This document shows, piece after piece, positions 1-5,983 of a stretch of DNA of 6,244 nucleotides. Within the stretch, counting starts at the first letter, position 1. The number at the start of each line of letters is the position of its first letter. The notes under the pieces were generated by a model. The model saw nothing but the letters and a program-made list of their open reading frames with translations. It had not been told where the DNA came from and made no database searches. The translations under genes were made by a program, and so were the position numbers. This DNA comes from JBBSUQ01 sp964389755. GTDB taxonomy: Bacteria > Bacteroidota > Bacteroidia > Flavobacteriales_D > Crocinitomicaceae. The stretch spans positions 1-6,244 of the forward strand of contig CAYMEW010000063.1 in NCBI GenBank assembly GCA_964389755.1. Reading direction: 5' to 3'.

Positions 1-158
1 TCCGTCTGAAAGCGGGTGCAAAGATACCACCCTTTTTTACTTCCGCAACCTTTTAATCCATCTTTTTTTAATCTTTTTTAACCCAATCCCGACAACACGC
101 TGAATGTTAACCAACTATTACCAAAAACTTTTTTGAAGGTTAATTAACGTGTGCCGGG
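1..158. other. Intergenic region downstream of the MtfA-like gene
   Basis: This AT-rich gap contains the leftward promoter at 19-48, long T-runs between about 33 and 80, and a 10-bp palindrome GTTAATTAAC (139-148) just past the stop of the peptidase gene. I looked for a hairpin plus U-tract that would end the peptidase transcript and found none that is convincing. Confidence 0.6.
19..48 (-). promoter_or_regulatory. Bacteroidota-type promoter reading leftward out of the window
   Basis: On the minus strand a perfect -7 box TATCTTTG (19-26) is preceded, after a 19-bp spacer, by a -33 TTG (46-48). This matches the TTG / TAnnTTTG promoter recognised by the primary sigma factor of Bacteroidota. 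Transcription would start near position 10-14 and serve a gene beyond the left edge. No coding sequence of that gene is visible. The match and spacing are good, so this is the best promoter in the window. Confidence 0.7.
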
Positions 159-1082
159 TTAAATACCGGAATCCGGTTGAGGATGCCCTAAATGTTCATC
201 CAGGATTGCGTAAACTCCCTCGTGTTTTTTCTTTAATTTCTCCGGCGATTCGCGGTAATACTCCATAATAACAGCGAAAAATTCTGCGGAATTCGTTTGT
301 CCGTACTTATCCACGTCCGATTTACCCTGCTTTATTTTTTTCATCTCGCGATCGACAAGCTCCTTCCAAAGTTCACTTTCGGATGGATTAATAAAGAAAG
401 GGACCCCGTCTATCTGCCCATCTTCCTTGTCGAGCAAATGCGAAAATTCATGTACACCCACATTATGCCTGTCCTCATCATTGAGGAAACCGTATTTCAA
501 AGCAGGTAAAGACAAAATCATTGTAGAATCCAACAGGCCACCGTGATGCACTTTACCTAATATAAGCCCTCGTTTATTTAAAGCATTATCCGCATCAAAG
601 TTTTGAGGATACACGAGCACTTCTGTCAGTTCCCCGTAATTCCAGTAAGGAAGTCCCCAAAAAGCAATGACTGCTGCACTGGCCACGTAGAGGCACGTTG
701 AACGTTCAGGTACTTCCTTCCCGATTTCGGTCACAATGATCCCTGCCAGGAAGAGGCGAATGCGCGAGCGGAAGATCTCTCGTTGTTTACCCGGCAAAGC
801 TTTATAGAAAGGAATGTGCTTTTCGAGCCAAAAAATATCATTGCGATCGAGCCGCACCAGTAACTTCTTCCGGAAATTATTGACATGCCGCATGCGCAAC
901 CAGTAAATAAGGACTGCCACAACTAGCAAAAAAACAAATCCCGTGATCCTGGCGGAGGAGGTGTGACCATAAGAAAGCAATACGGGAATTGCCACCAGGC
1001 ACAGACCACCGAGGGTGAGTATCGCAGCCACGCGCGATTTGCGTTGCAAAAACTTATAATAAGCTGAGTTCAGAATATTCAT
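159..1082 (-). CDS. MtfA-like zinc peptidase (M90 family) with N-terminal membrane anchor
   Basis: Product of 307 aa. The zinc site HEFSH (residues 211-215), followed by LLDKEDG, and the downstream NSAEFFAV (264-271, E267 as probable third ligand) match the MtfA / peptidase M90 family. Two hydrophobic segments at about 19-37 and 46-62, separated by a short loop, should anchor it in the cytoplasmic membrane; a basic linker (63-78) then leads to the catalytic domain. E. coli MtfA (about 265 aa) is soluble, acts as an aminopeptidase and binds the repressor Mlc in glucose-PTS control. That partner is unlikely here, so the substrate is unknown. The ATG at 1080-1082 lies only 18 bp past the U-tract of the preceding gene's terminator and has no Shine-Dalgarno. 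The family call is firm; the physiological role is not. Confidence 0.9.
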   Translation of the reverse strand: MNILNSAYYKFLQRKSRVAAILTLGGLCLVAIPVLLSYGHTSSARITGFVFLLVVAVLIYWLRMRHVNNFRKKLLVRLDRNDIFWLEKHIPFYKALPGKQREIFRSRIRLFLAGIIVTEIGKEVPERSTCLYVASAAVIAFWGLPYWNYGELTEVLVYPQNFDADNALNKRGLILGKVHHGGLLDSTMILSLPALKYGFLNDEDRHNVGVHEFSHLLDKEDGQIDGVPFFINPSESELWKELVDREMKKIKQGKSDVDKYGQTNSAEFFAVIMEYYRESPEKLKKKHEGVYAILDEHLGHPQPDSGI

Positions 1083-1098
1083 ACTATATATAATAGAC

Positions 1099-1129
1099 TA
1101 AAAATAAAAAAAACAGGCTCCCGTATAAA
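1099..1129 (-). promoter_or_regulatory. Weak candidate promoter for the MtfA-like gene, inside the terminator
   Basis: On the minus strand TATTTTTA (1099-1106) matches seven of eight positions of TAnnTTTG counting the two free ones. TTTA (1126-1129) sits 19 bp upstream where TTTG is expected. The resulting leader would be about 10 nt. Both boxes fall within the terminator stem-loop and its U-tract, and such T-rich DNA gives chance matches, so this is only a possibility. Confidence 0.25.
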
Positions 1130-1140
1130 GGAACCTGTTT
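1101..1140 (-). terminator. Intrinsic terminator of the 64-aa gene
   Basis: Arms 1111-1121 and 1130-1140 form an 11-bp stem around an 8-nt loop. The single non-complementary position (1118/1133) is a G-U wobble in minus-strand RNA and a C-A clash in plus-strand RNA, so the structure favours the minus strand. The stem is followed on the minus strand by a run of U broken by one A (1110-1100). It starts 28 bp after the stop codon of the 64-aa gene. Confidence 0.85.
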
Positions 1141-1167
1141 CGGATATCTCTTGAAAATTTGAGGCGT

Positions 1168-1362
1168 TTAATCGTGTTGCCACTTATCGTTTCTCATTTC
1201 TCCCAAAATCACCACTTCTTTGGTACGGGAGTAATCTTCCGCTGCAGAAAGCATTTGTTCTTTGGTATCCCTACGAACCAAAACCCCTGAGCTACCCGGG
1301 TTTTTCACTTCAATGTAAAACCCGTTTTTTAATCGTGCTGGTTTCGTTGCCGGTCTTCCCAT
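1168..1362 (-). CDS. Small conserved-looking protein, function unknown (64 aa)
   Basis: The protein begins MGRPATKPARLKNGFYIEVK and continues with a basic SGVLVRRDTKEQML stretch, a short helix (AEDYSRTKE) and an ending VVILGEMRNDKWQHD. I recognise this as resembling short uncharacterised proteins found across Bacteroidota, but I know no function. There is no signal peptide, membrane segment or cysteine motif, so it should be cytosolic. The GRPA(T/K)KP start recalls AT-hook-like DNA-binding tails, which is only a resemblance. Support for a real gene comes from its A-rich start context (AAATACAAGA before ATG), its own intrinsic terminator 28 bp downstream and sensible codon use. It lies 102 bp from the preceding AlbA_2 gene. 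Confidence 0.8.
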   Translation of the reverse strand: MGRPATKPARLKNGFYIEVKNPGSSGVLVRRDTKEQMLSAAEDYSRTKEVVILGEMRNDKWQHD

Positions 1363-1387
1363 TCTTGTATTTATTTAAAAATCCTTC

Positions 1388-1395
1388 TAAAGTTA
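1388..1395 (-). promoter_or_regulatory. Weak candidate -7 box for the 64-aa gene
   Basis: The minus strand reads TAACTTTA, one base away from TAnnTTTG, 25 bp before the ATG at 1362. I see no TTG at the expected 19-21 bp upstream. The gene may instead be transcribed by read-through from the upstream operon. Confidence 0.3.
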
Positions 1396-1464
1396 AGGGA
1401 TTTGCGCGAATCAGGAAGCTATTTTTGCAAATTTTTAAGAATTTTTATTATTCGCGCATACATA

Positions 1465-2094
1465 TTATACAACTTCCTTCAGACTAAAGCCGGTGCGCTC
1501 TTTGGCCAAATGCATTTCTACCAGGTCCCAGCAAATGAAAAGCACCAGCAGGCGGTCGACCTGGCGGTATTTCAAGGTGCTTAATTTGTAGAGTTTCGAC
1601 AGGGAAACCGGCTGGTGGGTTTCAATGATGCGCAGGAGCTCAAGTTGGGGTTCATCAAAGAACTCCGGGCGCGATTGCGGCGACTTCCCGTGTTTCCATA
1701 CATTGAGCAAAATCTTATTGGCCACGATCGTATTATCTTCCACGCGCACGTAAACCTGTTCCTTGCCGTCTTCATCCGGAGATTTGTGAAGCAAACCGGT
1801 TTTTGAAACGATGATCTCCAGTACGAGCCGAAATTCTTCCTGCCAAATCTTCATTTCAACCGGAACAGGCGGCTTACAATACAATTCCGCGGCTCCCTGT
1901 ATCATGTGAAATTCTTCCGATGGTTCCACACCGGCGATCTTCCCGTTGTCCTTCACGCCAATAAGCAGACTTCCACCTTCGGTGTTGGCAAATGCGCAGA
2001 GTGTCCGGGCAATTTTTTTCTGATCGTCAATGCGAAATTTGAAATCCTGGTGCAGCCCTTCCCCACGGGCGATCATTGACTTTAATTCGGACAT
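1465..2094 (-). CDS. AlbA_2 (Schlafen-like) domain protein with C-terminal helical/winged-helix region
   Basis: Product of 209 aa. Residues 10-130 form an AlbA_2 domain: E12/HQDFKF near the start, then IARTLCAFANTEGGSLLIGV (28-47), KDNGKIAGV (48-56), and YVRVEDNTIVA (115-125) near its end. This domain occurs in Schlafen-like and 'divergent AAA-4' proteins and is often called a putative DNA-binding or ATP-binding transcriptional regulator. The C-terminal part (about 148-205) looks like a small winged helix (LLRIIETHQPVSLSKLYKLS). The protein is short: the longer AAA-4/ATPase C-terminus found in many relatives is absent, and it ends cleanly. It starts 18 bp after the aroE stop, which implies cotranscription. 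No biochemical role can be assigned from sequence alone. Confidence 0.85.
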   Translation of the reverse strand: MSELKSMIARGEGLHQDFKFRIDDQKKIARTLCAFANTEGGSLLIGVKDNGKIAGVEPSEEFHMIQGAAELYCKPPVPVEMKIWQEEFRLVLEIIVSKTGLLHKSPDEDGKEQVYVRVEDNTIVANKILLNVWKHGKSPQSRPEFFDEPQLELLRIIETHQPVSLSKLYKLSTLKYRQVDRLLVLFICWDLVEMHLAKERTGFSLKEVV

Positions 2095-2112
2095 GCTTGT
2101 TTTCGATTTTTA

Positions 2113-2841
2113 TCAGTTGTTCCAGATCTCCCAGGCTTTCAGTGCCTGTTCACGCAACATGACCTCTCCATTGAGTATCGTTGCGCCGCGTTTTTCAGCT
2201 TCTTCCAAAAATACGGTTTTTGCAGGATTATAGATCAGGTCGATCACGAGGTTTTCGGAAGTAAAGTATTCCACGGGAAAAGGAGGCATTTCATTCACCT
2301 TTGGCCAGGTTCCCAGCGGAGTGGTATTTACAATGACTTTGCAATGACGCACAAACAGTTCGTTCACCGCGGAATACGGGAATTCATTTTCCTGCTCTGG
2401 ATTGCGGGACACAAAGATCACATCGATGCCGAGTTGTTCGAATACGTATGCCACAGCCCCGGAGGCTCCGCCCGTTCCGAGTATGGCCGCGCGTTCGTGA
2501 CGATTGGTGAGAAAAGGCTTAATAGACTGTGCAAAACCGAATGCATCGGTGTTGAAGCCTGTTCTTTTCCCATTTTGGAAGCGTATGCAATTAACTGCGC
2601 CGATCTCCCGGGCTACCGGGTCGAGTTCATCGAGAAAGGGAATAATGCGCTGTTTATAAGGAATGGTCACGTTCAAACCGTGCAGGTCGTCCCGTTTCAA
2701 AAGCGGTTCTATCTCTTCGATCCGGTCGAGTTCGATGTTCCGATAATCCGCATCAATGCCTTTCTTTCGGAAGAAATCCGTAAAGAAGCGCTCTGAAAAA
2801 GAATGCGCCAGCGATTTTCCGATCAGTGCGTAGTGTTTCAT
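2113..2841 (-). CDS. aroE: Shikimate dehydrogenase
   Basis: Product of 242 aa that reduces 3-dehydroshikimate to shikimate with NADPH, the fourth step of the shikimate pathway to aromatic amino acids and folate. Visible motifs: the substrate-binding serines in GKSLAHSFSE (S14, S16), NVTIPYK (57-63, catalytic K63), GAVNC (N84), GFNTDAFG (catalytic D99), the Rossmann loop LGTGGASGA (121-129), VSRN (144-147) in the cofactor-selecting region, NTTPLGTWP (172-180), and GEVMLREQALKAW (225-237, Q232). It is shorter than E. coli AroE (272 aa) but all key residues are present. Its ATG overlaps the stop of the DUF368 gene in an ATGA, so translation is probably coupled. It ends in tandem TGA TAA. Confidence 0.96.
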   Translation of the reverse strand: MKHYALIGKSLAHSFSERFFTDFFRKKGIDADYRNIELDRIEEIEPLLKRDDLHGLNVTIPYKQRIIPFLDELDPVAREIGAVNCIRFQNGKRTGFNTDAFGFAQSIKPFLTNRHERAAILGTGGASGAVAYVFEQLGIDVIFVSRNPEQENEFPYSAVNELFVRHCKVIVNTTPLGTWPKVNEMPPFPVEYFTSENLVIDLIYNPAKTVFLEEAEKRGATILNGEVMLREQALKAWEIWNN

Positions 2842-3770
2842 TTTTCAGTATCGGGTGCAAAGCGTTCGAGGATCACGATCAGTCCGAAGCCGATGAGCAT
2901 CATTCCGAGTGCTACCCAGAGTTGGTTGTCGCCGGGATAATCCGCAGGCCACACGTTTTGCATAATGTATTCTTCTTTTCCGTTGGAGTGAACAAGGACG
3001 GGTTCGGTTCCGACCTGTTCTTTCCAGGGCCACACTTTCCAGAGGCTCCCGATCATGAACCCGGTAAGCAGGGCAATTGTCAGTTCTTTGAAATGTGTAA
3101 AGAGGTATTTTAAAACGCGTGCAAATGACAGCAGGCCGATCAGGCAGCCCAATGCGAAGAGGCCGATGAGTTGAAAATCCCGGGTGCTGAGTGCTTCCAG
3201 TACCACGTGGTAGCTTCCGAGGAGTACAAGGATAAAGGACCCTGAAATGCCAGGTAATATCATCGCACAGATAGCCAGGGCACCGCTCAGGAGAATGTAC
3301 AGTCCTGAATCTGCACGGCCAACTGTCTGGATCGAAGAGATCCAAAAGGCAATGGCAATTCCGGCGAATAAGGTTAGTATAACAGACAGGTTCCACTTTT
3401 TGATCGTCTTCCCGATGAGCCAGGAAGAAGCGATAATGAGCCCGAAGAAGAAACTCCAGATCAACACCGGATGAGTCTCAAGCAGGTAACTGACCACTTT
3501 AGCCAGCGACACAATGCTGATGCCGATTCCCAGGAACAGGAATACAAAAAAGGTGCCGTGGATGTATTTCCAGAAAGCCGCGAAACCTTCTTTACGCAGT
3601 ACGCGAAGTGCTTTGAAGTTAATGTTGTTGATGCCGGAAATGAGTTCTTCATAGATCCCCGTGATAAAGGCGATCGTTCCGCCGGAGACGCCGGGTACCA
3701 CATCTGCCGCACCCATAGCCATTCCTTTGAGCGAAAGCAACAATAATTGCGCAGGATTTCGTTTCTCCAT
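2838..3770 (-). CDS. popT: DUF368 membrane protein, probable polyprenyl-phosphate transporter (PopT family)
   Basis: Product of 310 aa and strongly hydrophobic, with about eight membrane segments plus re-entrant regions. The two DUF368 signatures are clear: GMAMGAADVVPGVSGGTIAF (16-35) near the N-terminus and ICAMILPGISGSFILVLLG (167-185) in the middle, an internal duplication typical of the family. Proteins of this family (PopT) have been shown to recycle undecaprenyl phosphate across the cytoplasmic membrane, supplying the lipid carrier for peptidoglycan and surface polysaccharides. A Trp-rich polar stretch (about 244-284) before the last helix is probably an exposed loop. The gene overlaps the rhodanese stop by one base (TGATG) and aroE by four, a tight coding block. 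The family is certain; the substrate comes from characterised relatives. The symbol follows that literature. Confidence 0.9.
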   Translation of the reverse strand: MEKRNPAQLLLLSLKGMAMGAADVVPGVSGGTIAFITGIYEELISGINNINFKALRVLRKEGFAAFWKYIHGTFFVFLFLGIGISIVSLAKVVSYLLETHPVLIWSFFFGLIIASSWLIGKTIKKWNLSVILTLFAGIAIAFWISSIQTVGRADSGLYILLSGALAICAMILPGISGSFILVLLGSYHVVLEALSTRDFQLIGLFALGCLIGLLSFARVLKYLFTHFKELTIALLTGFMIGSLWKVWPWKEQVGTEPVLVHSNGKEEYIMQNVWPADYPGDNQLWVALGMMLIGFGLIVILERFAPDTEK

Positions 3771-4078
3771 CAGTCAAGTTTAAGTGAAGGGTCGACCTGC
3801 TCTGCCCAGGCCAGGATACCGCCTTCCATGATGTAAATATTCCCGAACCCGTATTCGGTCTCAAGCATATTGGCCACAGCCTCCGCCCGTTTCCCCGAAC
3901 GGCACATAACCACCAGTTTATCGGAACGGTCGAACTCTTCGCATCGGGCGCATACTTCCGCCATGGGAATGTGTATATCACCGATATTCGCGACGCTGTG
4001 TTCGTAGGGCTCACGGATATCGAGAATGGTAAACTGATCGCGGTTCCCGGAAACTTCCAGGGGAGAAATGTAGTTCAT
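3770..4078 (-). CDS. Single-domain rhodanese-like protein
   Basis: Product of 102 aa with one rhodanese domain: DIREPYEH (20-27), the active-site loop CRSGKR (59-64, C59 as persulfide-carrying nucleophile), then YIMEGGILAWAEQVDPSL (82-99). The family moves sulfane sulfur from donors such as thiosulfate or persulfides to acceptors; the physiological donor and acceptor are unknown here. Small cytosolic proteins of this kind (GlpE/PspE-like) are often of unclear role. I place the start at 4078 rather than the in-frame ATG at 4111. The shorter form matches the usual domain boundary, and a perfect TATCTTTG -7 box (4097-4104) lies between the two ATGs, so transcripts from it could not include the upstream codon. 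The stop overlaps the next start by one base. Confidence 0.9.
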   Translation of the reverse strand: MNYISPLEVSGNRDQFTILDIREPYEHSVANIGDIHIPMAEVCARCEEFDRSDKLVVMCRSGKRAEAVANMLETEYGFGNIYIMEGGILAWAEQVDPSLKLD

Positions 4079-4096
4079 CTTCGAGGTTTTGTCCGG

Positions 4097-4104
4097 CAAA
4101 GATA
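4097..4104 (-). promoter_or_regulatory. Promoter -7 box in front of the rhodanese gene
   Basis: The minus strand reads TATCTTTG, a perfect TAnnTTTG, the same sequence as the box at the left edge of the window. No perfect -33 TTG is present; CTG lies 21 bp upstream (4126-4128). Transcription would begin at about 4088-4092, giving a leader of roughly 10-14 nt before the ATG at 4078. It would drive rhodanese-popT-aroE-AlbA_2 independently of the DUF4442 gene. Confidence 0.55.
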
Positions 4105-4135
4105 GCAGCATTTTCGTTTGTTCGGCAGGTTGGTC

Positions 4136-4627
4136 TCAGCGTACTTTCACGGAGATGACAAGTGTAAAAACAGCCACTTCCTCACCGGCGCGATTCAAGG
4201 CACTTACTTTAACAGGTTTGTTTACGCGTTCGCCTGTCGACCGGCTTTCTGCGATCGCTGCCTTCACGATGGGGCCGTCCTGAGATTCGAAGACGGTGTG
4301 ACTTTCCGCGCGCTGAATGAATTCGGCCTGCATGGATTTAAAGGCAAAAGACACTTTACTACCGGCCATTTTTGCAAAATAGAAGGCGTGAATTCCGCCT
4401 GCGACGTCCGCTCCCACTGCGAGGGCACCAAAGTACATTGAACCGAGGTGATTCCTGGTTCGTCGGCGCAACTTTATGCGGACGCGTACACTTTGCCCGT
4501 CTATCGCGAGTAATTTCGGGCGTACAAACCCGATGAGCGGTATTTTAACGAGCCCCATGAGAAAGAGGAGCCAGCGCATTTTGCGCAATGAGGATCCTGT
4601 TGTTGGCATTTTGTTCTGCATTTCCAT
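4136..4627 (-). CDS. DUF4442 hotdog-fold protein (putative thioesterase)
   Basis: Product of 163 aa. The central stretch NHLGSMYFGALAVGADVAGG (59-78) is the long hotdog helix region typical of DUF4442 proteins, with conserved N59, H60, G62 and E/D-type residue D74; strands follow at 92-105 and 119-127 and the C-terminus is VAVFTLVISVKVR. Related hotdog proteins (PaaI-like, YiiD C-terminal domain) hydrolyse acyl-CoA thioesters, but no substrate can be deduced here. The hydrophobic N-terminal segment RWLLFLMGLVKIPLIGFVRP (18-37) is a usual amphipathic part of this family rather than a clear signal peptide. Start codons at 4627 and 4621 are both possible (MEMQ...). It is the first gene of the cluster, separated from the rhodanese start by 57 bp. 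Confidence 0.85.
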   Translation of the reverse strand: MEMQNKMPTTGSSLRKMRWLLFLMGLVKIPLIGFVRPKLLAIDGQSVRVRIKLRRRTRNHLGSMYFGALAVGADVAGGIHAFYFAKMAGSKVSFAFKSMQAEFIQRAESHTVFESQDGPIVKAAIAESRSTGERVNKPVKVSALNRAGEEVAVFTLVISVKVR

Positions 4628-4763
4628 ATTGTTTTTTCGCGATGACGTTCGTCCTTCGTGGACGGTGCCCTGCTTCTTTTCTTTTAAAGTCTAATTTCAG
4701 GCCTGCCGCATCCCCTTACTGAGAACTTAGGATTTCAAGCATAAAGACCGCCTTATATGTGTT

Positions 4764-4771
4764 AAAAATTA
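4764..4771 (-). promoter_or_regulatory. Weak candidate -7 box for the DUF4442-led operon
   Basis: The minus strand reads TAATTTTT, one base off TAnnTTTG. No TTG is found 19-21 bp upstream. Where the -33 element should be, the array of 11-bp repeats begins instead (nearest edge 4789), an arrangement expected of an activator-dependent promoter. The leader would be about 130 nt. The match is short and AT-rich, so it may be chance. Confidence 0.25.
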
Positions 4772-4788
4772 AACATTTAATACTCTAT

Positions 4789-4843
4789 CTATACTTGTGC
4801 TATACTTGTACTATACTGTTGCTATACAGGTGCGATACAGTTG
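4789..4843. repeat. Five tandem 11-bp direct repeats, consensus CTATACWKKTG
   Basis: Units begin at 4789, 4800, 4811, 4822 and 4833 with no spacer. C1, ATAC (3-6) and T10 are identical in all five; T2 and G11 are kept in four of five; positions 7-9 vary (T/A, T/G, G/T). A degenerate sixth unit sharing AATACT may precede them (4778-4788). Eleven bases is close to one helical turn, so any protein reading TATAC would line up on one face of the DNA. The array lies about 160 bp upstream of the DUF4442 start. Confidence 0.85.
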
Positions 4844-4920
4844 AATTACTTTTACATATATAAAACACTAACTATCAACACCTTAAAAACAAGCCTAAAA
4901 CTTCAAAAAGCGTTTATTAT

Positions 4921-4933
4921 CCGTTTTTAACGG
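4921..4933 (-). terminator. Weak hairpin after the nitronate monooxygenase gene
   Basis: CCGTT/AACGG arms form a 5-bp stem with a 3-nt loop 31 bp beyond the stop codon. On the minus strand it is followed by an A-rich stretch and only later by CTTTTT, so it lacks a proper U-tract. It is the only candidate terminator I find in this gap. Confidence 0.25.
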
Positions 4934-4963
4934 TTATCCAATTTCGCTGGGAATCCAAGAATA

Positions 4964-5944
4964 TCAGGATGCCGCTTCCTGTTCATATTCCCGAATGAGT
5001 TTTCCGACTATTTCAGCTACCGGTCTTACTTCATGTACGTATTCGATACTGGGCCCGGCGCACCACACTGTTTTATAGGTCGAACTGAAAGCTGCCTTCT
5101 GCAAACTTTTCATTCCGCGCAGAAATGTAAGTGCCTTGATCCACTTTTTGAGTTTTTTATTGCGGTTCAGGAACCTTTCGAGCCAGTTTTGCCGGGTACC
5201 GACTTTCTGCACATAAGGTGTATTAATGACCGTGCAGGGTGTGCCCGAGAGCTTGGTCGTCATAACGATGTCGTCCGCCCCATAATCAATGCAGGCCTGT
5301 TTATACTCTTCTGAAACCGGAGATTCTTCGCTGGCAATAAAAATACTACCCATAGATACACCTGCCGCTCCAATATCCATCATTTTACGTATACCCTTTC
5401 CGTCGCCGATACCTCCTGCACTAATCACGGGAATGGTGCATTTTTCGACCAGTTCCGGAATGAGTGTTTCGTACGAGATCTGTCCGGCGTGTCCACCTGC
5501 CTCCCGGTTGACGGCAATGAGTGCATCGGCGCCGAGTTGCTCTACTTTTTGCGCGTACTTCAGATCGGTGACATCACAGAAAACGAGTACGCCGGACTCG
5601 TGTGCTTTTCGAATGGTTTCTTCGGGTGACCCGAGGGATGTGATGATGAAGGCCACTTTTTCTTTGCAGATCAGTTCGAGCTGTTCTTTGTAGAGGAAAT
5701 TCGATTTGTTGACGATCAGGTTAATGCCGAAGGGACCGTCGGTTTGTTGTTTGATACGCCGGATTCCCTCGCGGAGTTCGTCAACCGTGCGGTAGTTTAG
5801 GGCCGGGATTGCTCCTGTGATACCCGCCCGGATGGCTTCGACGATCATTTGTTCGTTAGACACCAAGAACATCGGCGCCATAATCACGGGGTACGATACG
5901 GGCAGCAGGTCTGTCAGTAATTTTCGTTGTTTGTCGCTTTGCAT
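4964..5944 (-). CDS. NAD(P)H/FMN-dependent nitronate monooxygenase (2-nitropropane dioxygenase) family protein
   Basis: Product of 326 aa with a TIM-barrel flavin fold. Motifs in order: YPVIMAPMFLVSN (18-30), FGINLIVNK (72-80), FIITSLGSPEE (99-109), EAGGHAG (148-154, with the family's conserved H152), VISAGGIGDGKGI (173-185, FMN phosphate loop), GAAGVSMGSIFIASEES (192-208), and a C-terminal WCAGPSIEYVHEVRPVAEIV (294-313). The family oxidises alkyl nitronates such as propionate 3-nitronate, and includes the related enoyl-ACP reductase FabK, so the natural substrate cannot be fixed from sequence; nitronate monooxygenase is the usual label. It is cytosolic, with no signal peptide. It stands alone: 336 bp from the next gene and 40 bp downstream of a perfect palindrome. 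The ATG at 5942-5944 has no Shine-Dalgarno. Confidence 0.88.
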   Translation of the reverse strand: MQSDKQRKLLTDLLPVSYPVIMAPMFLVSNEQMIVEAIRAGITGAIPALNYRTVDELREGIRRIKQQTDGPFGINLIVNKSNFLYKEQLELICKEKVAFIITSLGSPEETIRKAHESGVLVFCDVTDLKYAQKVEQLGADALIAVNREAGGHAGQISYETLIPELVEKCTIPVISAGGIGDGKGIRKMMDIGAAGVSMGSIFIASEESPVSEEYKQACIDYGADDIVMTTKLSGTPCTVINTPYVQKVGTRQNWLERFLNRNKKLKKWIKALTFLRGMKSLQKAAFSSTYKTVWCAGPSIEYVHEVRPVAEIVGKLIREYEQEAAS

Positions 5945-5983
5945 AGCATCGAATTTACGGAAAATACGGATCGTTTTGTGGAC

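Larger units (their letters stand above)
4628..4963. other. 336-bp intergenic region upstream of the DUF4442 operon
   Basis: This gap separates two genes on the same strand and has no credible reading frame. It holds a small hairpin (4921-4933) just past the nitronate monooxygenase stop, an AT-rich stretch, five 11-bp direct repeats (4789-4843), a weak -7-like box (4764-4771), and a second small hairpin with arms CGTCC/GGACG (4650-4664) about 23 bp before the DUF4442 start. The length and repeat content suggest it is the main control region for the downstream operon. Confidence 0.6.

Noticed and set aside
1420..1427. Perfect TAnnTTTG on the plus strand (TATTTTTG)
   Set aside because: The nearest TTG is only 15 bp upstream and no plus-strand gene follows; AT-rich spacer produces such matches by chance.
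1404..1457. 8-bp inverted repeat GCGCGAAT / ATTCGCGC after the AlbA_2 gene
   Set aside because: The arms are separated by 38 bases and have no U-tract, so neither a terminator nor a clear operator can be argued.
2344..2796. 150-codon plus-strand open frame inside aroE
   Set aside because: It is the antisense of a gene with complete family motifs; its translation shows no recognisable domain.
2845..3396. 183-codon minus-strand frame within the popT gene
   Set aside because: Out-of-frame shadow of the DUF368 coding sequence, rich in Arg, Pro and Cys in the manner of frame-shifted translations.
4716..4742. Eight-codon minus-strand frame (MLEILSSQ) in the putative leader of the DUF4442 gene, a possible leader peptide
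   Set aside because: Very short, no run of regulatory codons and no matching attenuator hairpin; expected by chance.
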